Assembly: GCA_009746045.1 (NCBI GenBank)
Contig: RPFO01000667.1
Location: 3,614,273-3,678,272, forward strand
Length of the DNA: 64,000 nt
DNA from: Mesostigma viride
Taxonomy: Eukaryota > Streptophyta > Mesostigmatophyceae > Mesostigmatales > Mesostigmataceae
Reading direction: 5' to 3'
Part shown: in pieces, positions 57,502 through 64,000 of the stretch
How positions within the stretch are numbered: the stretch's first letter is position 1
Layout of the letters: every line of letters begins with the position of its first letter
The notes under the pieces: model-generated
Seen by the model: only the letters and a program-made list of their open reading frames with translations
The model's database searches: none
What the model was told of the DNA's origin: nothing
Position numbers and translations under genes: made by a program

Positions 57502-57780
57502 ATGGAGCCCAGCCATGGTTGGAATAAGGTGGCGAGGGAGCAAGCTTTTGAGGTATCAGGCATCCACCCAGGCAAATTCATCGAGGTCCCCCGGCGCACC
57601 CCTCCTCCAGCGGCCGCCGGTGCCTCCCCGGCAGAGGCCGACGCAGAACCGACACAGGACAACTCCGATGCGCTGGCCGTCACCACCCCGCACCCCAACC
57701 TCCCGTCCGATCTGGGCCTCTCCGACATGGAAGCGTCGGCGACACCGGCTACCGGCAAGCGCCGCGACCGCGACCCCTGA
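57502..57780 (+). CDS. Short Pro/Ala-rich ORF1-like reading frame of the L1-clade LINE
   Basis: 92 codons from ATG 57502 to a stop 39 bp before ORF2. Composition is Pro/Ala/Asp-rich (PRRTPPPAAAGASPAEADAEP) with a basic end (GKRRDRDP). No coiled coil, RRM or zinc knuckle is visible, and the same frame stays open upstream without an ATG. It could be the C-terminal part of an ORF1 whose start was lost to a frameshift: another open frame covers 56916-57527. Confidence 0.4.
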   Translation: MEPSHGWNKVAREQAFEVSGIHPGKFIEVPRRTPPPAAAGASPAEADAEPTQDNSDALAVTTPHPNLPSDLGLSDMEASATPATGKRRDRDP

Positions 57781-57818
57781 AACCAGATAAGACCTCTGCC
57801 TTCCCACGACATCATCCT

Positions 57819-60800
57819 ATGAGCCAACTAACGCTAGTCTCGTGGAATGTCAGGGGGCTTAACACATACGGAGTCCGCACAGTGGGACAGGGCCGCACCA
57901 TGACTCGCATCCGGGAACTTACAGTAGAATTGGATAGCCTCCTACATCAATATGTTGGTCCCTCTCACGAGATTTGGCTTGGACTGCAAGAACACAAAAT
58001 TCAGATAGATGCAGAACGTACCGCCCTCCGGGCGGTCCGAGCACTTGCACCTAGAACACTATGCCAATGGGGATGGGCTCGGGGTACCCAAGGGGGAACG
58101 GCACTCATACAATACCGCAAACCACCTAACCCAACCATGACATACCTGCCATGGACATTACAAGCAGACACAGCCCCGGCTAGATGGCAGGGCAGATGGA
58201 CACGACAATCTATAACATGGGCGGGAAGCCAGGGCTACCTCATTACCATCTATGCGCCGACCCTAGATATGCCGGCTGAACAAAACCTTTTCTACCAGCA
58301 TATATTTGCAATGGTTTCTGATCTCATCTCCAACGGCCAAGAAATAGTACTTATGGGGGATTTTAACATTGATCTAAACGAACACCCTGCCCACCGTACA
58401 GCCTCCTTTTACCAACACATTCTAGACCTGAATTTGCAGGATGTCATTCGGTCACGGGATCAGGAGCACACTTGGCTGGCCACTCGTCTGGGCGTTCGCA
58501 CAACCCGTCGTTTGGATAAAATATATATCACGCCCAAATGGGCCGATTTAGTCTGCCACGCCAGCGTAGAACGCTCCACAGCCTTCTCAGACCATTACCC
58601 ATGCATTGTCACGCTAGCCCACCACACCCAGGCCCCACGGGGCCCAGGCATCCCTCGCATCAATAAAATCCTTCTACAAGACGATCAGTTTTATTTTGAG
58701 ATCATGCAACGTTGGAGCAATTGGCGAACTCACAAGGATAGCTACACTGACTGCTGCACGTGGATGCAGGAAGGCCTAGCCAAAATGCTAGAATATTCAC
58801 ATACCTACTCCCTAAACGTACGTCGCGAGAAAGGACGCGCATACCGAATTCACCAACGCATAGTCAACAAGCTACAGCTGAAACCCCACCTAAACCACTA
58901 CGAACAAGCTCGACTTCAAAGTTCACAAACTGAACTCGACAAACTCCGTTTTGAAAGACACGCCCTAGCTTTAGACTCTGAAAATCTGTGGTGGCATCAG
59001 GTAGGCGAACGCATGACAAAAGATTTTTTCGCACTTATTCCACCACTAAAATCCAACTCAATCATTTCAGAAATCCAGGATGAACAAGGCACACACACGG
59101 CCACAACCCCCATCCTAGAAAGTGGACATCGTTTCTACACCTCGCTGTTCCAAAATGAACCCAACCCCGAAGCCGACGCGGCCATAGCAAAAATTTTACA
59201 AGCTATCCCACGCCGCCTCACACTTGCGCAACAACACCAACTAGACCAAACCCCCTCCATGGAGGAGGCTACTAATGCCATGCAAAACATCCGGACCGGT
59301 AGTGCCCCAGGGGTGGATGGGCTTCCCATCGAGTTTTGGAAAACTTTTTGGTCCCTTTTACACGTAGATTTCTATCAATGCATACTAGAAATCTGGCAAC
59401 ATGGACAAATTACGGGTCAATGGGCCGAAACAGCCCTCATTTTATTGTTCAAAAAGGGTGACAAAACACAGTGGAAAAATTACCGGCCAATACGGCTCCT
59501 TACGGTTGCGTACAAAATCATTAGCAAGATAATTCAGCAAAGGCTCTACTCTGTTCTCGACTGCCTTATAGGCCCGGAGCAAGTAGGCTTCCGTGCTAAC
59601 CTCCATATCAACGATAGCATCACCCTCATAATGGACATAGTAGAGAAGGCATGGCGCGACGACATTGCCGGCTTTATCCTCTTCTGGGACTTTGAAAAAG
59701 CGTTTGACCGCATGTGCTGGGCATACCTCCGACACATATTGATCGGCTTAGGGTTTGGCCCACGCATCCTAACGGTCATCATGGGAATGATCAAATCGCT
59801 AACCTGGTACATCCTTATCAACGGTCACAAATCTGCACTTGGCCACAGCTCAAGATCCCTCCCCCAAGGAGATTGTATGTCCCCCATCTTGTTCCTACTG
59901 GCACACGCAGGATTGTTTTGGCTCCACCAGCACGACCCTCGTCTGCAGGGCTTCCCGCTTGCAGGCAGTGCCAAAGGTATTGTACAGATAGCCTATGTGG
60001 ATGACACCACCAATGTTTGCATCTCTCTACAGGAAGTGAATGCTGTCTTGGAAAATATCAACACGTACTCTGTGGCCTCACAACAACGTTGTAATGTGCA
60101 AAAGTCCACGGGACTGCACATCGGCAAACCCAACCCATCTCGGATAAACCCCTCTCACCTGGCCATGACATGGGTCAAACCAGGTGAACACCATCTTTTG
60201 CACAATTGCCCCATTGGCTGCACGCCAGAGGGACGTTTGGCTGAACATCGTGCGTTTTTATATGACGAAACCAACCACGTGGGCAAACTTGCAGGAGTGC
60301 TCCTCACGGCAGGGCGGTGGGGTGGCGTCCAGCGGATGAGCTTACGAGGAAAAGCACTAATCGTCAACCAACTCTTGTTCTCCAAGGTTTTATACTACTG
60401 TCTGGCACACCCTCCCAACGATCATACCATACAGCTTATCCAACGCATCGGCAGCAACTTTGTTTGGAAACAGAAAGGTTTGATATCTCACACGGTACAT
60501 GGTTGGATCAGCCGGGATATGTCCTTTATGTCATGGTTGCACGGTGGTCTAGGGCTACACAACATACAATGGCGCTTGTGGTCGATGTATGCTAAACAAG
60601 TGATCAGCGTGTACATGGAAGTGAACACGCACCCTGGCTGCCTGTTGGCAAAAGAGTCTCTCTCCGCTAGTTACACCCATGCTAATGGCACATCATGGCA
60701 CCTTGACGCTGGAGTACTTGGCTGCACACTGATATCATACAAGGGGCTCCCCTGGTACTGGTCGCGCCTATGGTTAGGTTATCACAAGCTCAAACCTGGG

Positions 60801-62237
60801 CGCCTCGTTTTTCCCACCACTCGTGAGGAGGTTGCACGACAGATTCTTTATTTCAATGATTTGATCGTGGACAATGCGCGCAAGCCCTTGGGCACGTTAC
60901 ATGGGCACAACCCTTATGCTGGCTTCCTGTGCGCATCACCCCCTGTTCTGAGAGTGCTCGATCTCTACGCGTGGCAGGGGGACAGATATCGGTTACGGGC
61001 ATACACTGAAGTTAATGCTTGGGTGCAAAACATGCCATCGCTACACGCTTGGAACACCCTCATCCAGGCCATCCCAGCTACATGGCATGCTGTGATGATG
61101 GCCCCACGCAAGGCCCTACAGCCGGGTGATTGGATCAGTTTTTACCCAGACGGGATCACATCCACATGCAAAGGTCTGGTCCGGGGAGTGTTGCCTCCGG
61201 CCGGAATTCAAGTCCAAGTGGCCGACACCCTTCCAGGCCACAATGGTTGCCTCAATCAGTTGGCGACATTATGTGTCTGTCTTCCAGCCCACCAATGTCA
61301 CCGTATCCGGATGGTCCCGTGGTTAGTATCAAGGTCCTGCATGTTCCAGCCGGACCCCACGACCCCGGCGGAGGCCATCACTTGGTTACACGTAGGCAAT
61401 ACGAGATTGGATACTTTACCATTGGACCCCCTGGAATTTGGCTGGACCCTGACCAAGGGGATGTCTAGGATCAGCAAATGTCTTTACGAGTACACGGCAG
61501 AATGGGGTTATGACATTTTATTGCACGAGAACCATAAGCTCCACCCTGGCCGCCCACGATGGGGCTTTCAATGGCCTGGATATAGTTGGATTAAACTTAT
61601 CACCCTGGCGGTCGATCACCCTTTGGTGGACCGCAGAGCGACCGACATTCAACATCTTTTACTGCACAGAGCCATCGGGGTAAACGCGACCCTCAGCAGC
61701 CGGTTTCACCACGATGCGACATGCCTGTGCACCTTCCCTTCGGAAACAATTGAGCACCGCTTTCTCTACTGCCAAGTGAGCGGGGTGTGGCAATGGTTGT
61801 TTAACGTATGGTCCGCATGGACCGCGCTACCACATTCCACACTAACGCTATCCGTGCGTTGTATCATATTCGGTATGGCGGGGACCCCCGGGGAGGAGCT
61901 ATCCGACAGTCAACTAGCCTGGGTATGGCTCCGAACTAATATGCTATACGCGATCTGGACTATCCGGAACGAGACGGTTTTCAAAGTGCGGCACGAATAC
62001 ACCAAAGCCGCCGTTGTGAGGCGGTTTATCTTCCTCTGGAACTCAGCAATGCGTCGCGCTTGGCTCTTGGCGCAAGAACAATACAAGGTGTGGGACCCCG
62101 GGCCCAACAATGACAGGCCCAGCCCCTTGGAGCTCTTCCATGCTCTCCTGGGACGCAACAGGGTGTTTACTTGCATTCCTCACGGTGACCTTACGCGCGT
62201 CACTTGGCTCCCCTGGTCACACAATGCTCCTTTCTAA
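57819..62237 (+). CDS. L1-clade LINE ORF2: apurinic-type endonuclease, reverse transcriptase, zinc finger
   Basis: 1,472 codons from ATG 57819, uninterrupted. Endonuclease (1-265): SWNVRGLN, LQEHK, IYAPT, GDFNID (180-185), RLDKIYI and SDH (257-259), the catalytic set of the APE-like fold that nicks target DNA. Reverse transcriptase (about 490-780): GSAPGVDGLPIEFWK, LLFKKGDKTQWKNYRPI, QVGFRAN, FEKAFDR, SLPQGDCMSPILF and YVDD (726-729). A C-terminal finger (C1302, C1304, H1313, C1318) follows as in the zf-RVT region of plant-type L1 elements, then WVWLRTNMLYAIWTIRNETVF. All key residues are present, so this copy could be active. Confidence 0.92.
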   Translation: MSQLTLVSWNVRGLNTYGVRTVGQGRTMTRIRELTVELDSLLHQYVGPSHEIWLGLQEHKIQIDAERTALRAVRALAPRTLCQWGWARGTQGGTALIQYRKPPNPTMTYLPWTLQADTAPARWQGRWTRQSITWAGSQGYLITIYAPTLDMPAEQNLFYQHIFAMVSDLISNGQEIVLMGDFNIDLNEHPAHRTASFYQHILDLNLQDVIRSRDQEHTWLATRLGVRTTRRLDKIYITPKWADLVCHASVERSTAFSDHYPCIVTLAHHTQAPRGPGIPRINKILLQDDQFYFEIMQRWSNWRTHKDSYTDCCTWMQEGLAKMLEYSHTYSLNVRREKGRAYRIHQRIVNKLQLKPHLNHYEQARLQSSQTELDKLRFERHALALDSENLWWHQVGERMTKDFFALIPPLKSNSIISEIQDEQGTHTATTPILESGHRFYTSLFQNEPNPEADAAIAKILQAIPRRLTLAQQHQLDQTPSMEEATNAMQNIRTGSAPGVDGLPIEFWKTFWSLLHVDFYQCILEIWQHGQITGQWAETALILLFKKGDKTQWKNYRPIRLLTVAYKIISKIIQQRLYSVLDCLIGPEQVGFRANLHINDSITLIMDIVEKAWRDDIAGFILFWDFEKAFDRMCWAYLRHILIGLGFGPRILTVIMGMIKSLTWYILINGHKSALGHSSRSLPQGDCMSPILFLLAHAGLFWLHQHDPRLQGFPLAGSAKGIVQIAYVDDTTNVCISLQEVNAVLENINTYSVASQQRCNVQKSTGLHIGKPNPSRINPSHLAMTWVKPGEHHLLHNCPIGCTPEGRLAEHRAFLYDETNHVGKLAGVLLTAGRWGGVQRMSLRGKALIVNQLLFSKVLYYCLAHPPNDHTIQLIQRIGSNFVWKQKGLISHTVHGWISRDMSFMSWLHGGLGLHNIQWRLWSMYAKQVISVYMEVNTHPGCLLAKESLSASYTHANGTSWHLDAGVLGCTLISYKGLPWYWSRLWLGYHKLKPGRLVFPTTREEVARQILYFNDLIVDNARKPLGTLHGHNPYAGFLCASPPVLRVLDLYAWQGDRYRLRAYTEVNAWVQNMPSLHAWNTLIQAIPATWHAVMMAPRKALQPGDWISFYPDGITSTCKGLVRGVLPPAGIQVQVADTLPGHNGCLNQLATLCVCLPAHQCHRIRMVPWLVSRSCMFQPDPTTPAEAITWLHVGNTRLDTLPLDPLEFGWTLTKGMSRISKCLYEYTAEWGYDILLHENHKLHPGRPRWGFQWPGYSWIKLITLAVDHPLVDRRATDIQHLLLHRAIGVNATLSSRFHHDATCLCTFPSETIEHRFLYCQVSGVWQWLFNVWSAWTALPHSTLTLSVRCIIFGMAGTPGEELSDSQLAWVWLRTNMLYAIWTIRNETVFKVRHEYTKAAVVRRFIFLWNSAMRRAWLLAQEQYKVWDPGPNNDRPSPLELFHALLGRNRVFTCIPHGDLTRVTWLPWSHNAPF

Positions 62238-62365
62238 CCCTTTCACCTATCACACTACCCTCAGAGGGTAACCAGCTGGTCGATACGTGGTACCTCTTCA
62301 CCTAATGATATTCCTATTGGTTAATAAAAATACCCATTTACCCGGAAAAAATTCATGATCTACCA

Positions 62366-62961
62366 CTCCCGGCGGGCCCAGCAGAGGAGAGCCAGGATTT
62401 CCTTCGGATTCGCTCGGCGAATGGCATGTGAACGACGAATGCCTGGGTGTGTTGCAAGGCCAAGCACGTCAGACTTGCACAGTACGCAATCTCTTCTTGG
62501 GTCATCTTAAGATTTTCTGCCGTCTGGTGTCGACACCTGGTTAATGTTACTACTGATAACGCAGTCCAAAACCAATGAATGACAAGCCTATAAGGCACGA
62601 CTCACATGAGGCTCGGTGAACTCCGTCGGTGAACTCTTTGTGAACTGGGTCGACGGCCGGGTCGCCACCGGCGCTTCACCGGCCCTTCACTTCGAGTTCA
62701 CGCACTCACGTCGCAACGACGTAGTGAACTGCTCGCCAGTGAACTGGTTTGTGAACTGGCGGAGGCGCGGGAAGACAGCCCAGATTTCGCGGGAAAGGGC
62801 CCATACGTCAAGCTAGTGCATGATGCATCCGGGCATGCTGGCTAATAACATGCACGTCTTGTCCAGCTGTAAACCACTAACTTCTGCACCACTAATTTGA
62901 TACAGTGCTGCAGAAATATGATAAAAACGCGCCGGTGACCTGTCGTGCATGTCGCTTTTCC
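62366..62961. other. Spacer with repeated GTGAACT motifs
   Basis: No gene seen. Between 62614 and 62760, GTGAACT occurs about six times and its complement AGTTCAC once. Such clustered short motifs are common just inside transposon ends. A Harbinger-like fragment follows. Confidence 0.4.
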
Positions 62962-62997
62962 AGCTACCTGTCTGCGTTCGAACGCAGACAGGTAGCT
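62962..62997. other. Perfect 36-bp palindrome
   Basis: AGCTACCTGTCTGCGTTC at 62962-62979 is followed without spacer by its exact complement at 62980-62997. Confidence 0.95.
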
Positions 62998-63099
62998 TTC
63001 TTTGCAAGTTTTTCCAGGTGTTGCCGGGTGCCAGTGCTTCTCTGTCGATATTGTTTCAAAGCCGGTTTGTTTATTGGCTGGGGACGACCCCAGAGCCGC

Positions 63100-63400
63100 C
63101 CGCCGTCACATGCACAAAACATGCCATATCTCGCTGGAGGCGTTCGGTTATTTACTGGAGAAAATCGGCCCGATCAGCGAGCCAAATGTCCAGACAACGG
63201 CGGGCGCGGGCTCCGGTTGGACGTGGTAAGACCCGAGCAAATGCTCATTGGTGCATTAGAGTGGCTTTCTCATAGCTGCGACTATGGTACCTTGGAGCGT
63301 GCATATGGCATCGCTTCAAACACGTGGTCCAAAAATGGGGAACGCCCTGGCATTCTACGAGAACTTGAAGATGCTTTCAACAGCAAACAGCAAGCGTAGG
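63100..63400 (+). pseudogene. PIF/Harbinger-like transposase N-terminal fragment
   Basis: Two frames, joined near 63229, give ISLEAFGYLLEKIGPISEP, then RPEQMLIGALEWLSHSCDY, GTLERAYGIASNTWSKNGE. The order 'short helix, kL.v.L.wL..g..y..la..fgIs.sT' is the helical N-terminal region of Harbinger (HARBI1-like) transposases before the DDE domain. The frame ends at 63399 without a catalytic core, and an AC microsatellite follows. Similarity is by pattern only. Confidence 0.4.
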
Positions 63401-63504
63401 TTCCGGTTGGACGCCTATGGTAACCTGGACTGTGTATACGTCGTCGCTGCAAACGCAATGCCCTGCCCACCCATACGTGCATGTGCACGTGTGGCATGTG
63501 CGCA

Positions 63505-63577
63505 TGCACACGCACACGCACACGCACACGCACACGCACACGCACACGCACACGCATACGTACATGCACATCTAGAG

Positions 63578-63651
<74 letters not shown>

Positions 63652-64000
63652 CCTCCCTCCTCCCTCCCTCCCTCCCTCCCTCCCTCCCTGACCCTCCCTC
63701 CCTCCTCCTCCCTCCCTCCCTCCCTCCCTCCCTCCCTCCCTCCCTCTCCCTCCCTCCCTCCCTCCCTCCCTCCCTCCTCCTCCCTCCCTCCCTCCCTCCC
63801 TCCCTCCCTCCCTCCCTCCTCCCTCCCTCCCTCCCTCCCTCCCTCCCTCCCTCCCTCCCTCCCTCCCTCCCTCCCTCCCTCCCTCCCTCCCTCCCTCCCT
63901 CCCTCCCTCCCTCCCTCCCTCCCTCCTCCCTCCCTCCCTCCCTCCCTCCCTCCCTCCCTCCCTCCCTCCTCCCTCCCTCCCTCCCTCCCTCCCTCCCTCC
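63505..64000. repeat. (CACACG)n, (CT)n and (CCCT)n microsatellites to the window end
   Basis: 63505-63555 CACACG units, 63579-63647 CT, 63647-64000 CCCT with regular CCT slips. The array continues past the window. Confidence 0.95.

Larger units (their letters stand above)
56847..62350 (+). mobile_element. Full-length L1-clade LINE, 15-bp TSD
   Basis: ATTCATGATCTACCA occurs at 56832-56846 and 62351-62365. The element has a 5' region of about 970 bp with a poorly defined ORF1, an intact ORF2 and a 113-bp 3' end with AATAAAAA and a short A tail (GGAAAAA). The 5' region holds a 13-bp inverted pair GCCGTCACTGAAA/TTTCAGTGACGGC at 56991 and 57065. The intact ORF2 and perfect TSD point to a recent insertion. 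Confidence 0.9.

Overview
The window is nuclear DNA of a eukaryote, most likely a green alga. The clues are a twelve-exon gene with canonical GT-AG introns for a class I cyclic-nucleotide phosphodiesterase, a mix of non-LTR, copia, Mutator, hAT, piggyBac and Harbinger elements, and very long microsatellites inside introns. The species cannot be named from sequence alone. There is no prokaryotic-style operon, rRNA or CRISPR. Many long open frames here are low-complexity repeats read as protein.

Layout. 1-5.1 kb: a decayed Ty1/copia element carrying two insertions of an ORF1-only ('half-LINE') retrotransposon. 5.1-7.5 kb: tetranucleotide arrays and a ~185-bp satellite, itself hit by a 5'-truncated retroelement with a target-site duplication (TSD). 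7.54-11.03 kb: a block bounded by inverted termini, holding two unrecognised ORFs and a 0.9-kb pentanucleotide array. 11.43-24.11 kb: a 12.7-kb candidate Mutator-like element with 215-bp terminal inverted repeats and a remnant SWIM-finger transposase. Inside it lies an almost intact non-LTR retrotransposon with PHD, RING-H2 and C2H2 fingers, reverse transcriptase and a restriction-like endonuclease, plus two later insertions at its edges. 24.77-39.82 kb: the host phosphodiesterase gene on the + strand (my model: 12 exons, 995 codons plus stop, every phase consistent). Its introns hold most of the simple repeats, a hAT-like MITE, and a 317-bp inverted-repeat pair bracketing exons 6-8. 40.6-48.0 kb: more half-LINEs, one interrupted by a 1,744-bp piggyBac-type element, and a broken reverse transcriptase. 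48.5-51.8 (perhaps 52.9) kb: a second host gene on the - strand, ending in a diverged MoaE-like domain. 53.85-55.17 kb: a hAT element with 8-bp TSDs. 56.85-62.35 kb: a full-length L1-clade LINE with an intact 1,472-aa ORF2 and 15-bp TSDs. 62.4-64.0 kb: a Harbinger-like fragment, a perfect 36-bp palindrome and terminal microsatellites.

Only the phosphodiesterase and the MoaE-like gene look like host genes. The phosphodiesterase is predicted to sit in a membrane, sense something through a ~350-residue extracytoplasmic region between two membrane segments, and hydrolyse cAMP or cGMP with a cytoplasmic HD-type catalytic domain whose metal ligands and purine-binding glutamine are all present. Gene models come from reading frames and splice signals by eye, with no transcript or database search.
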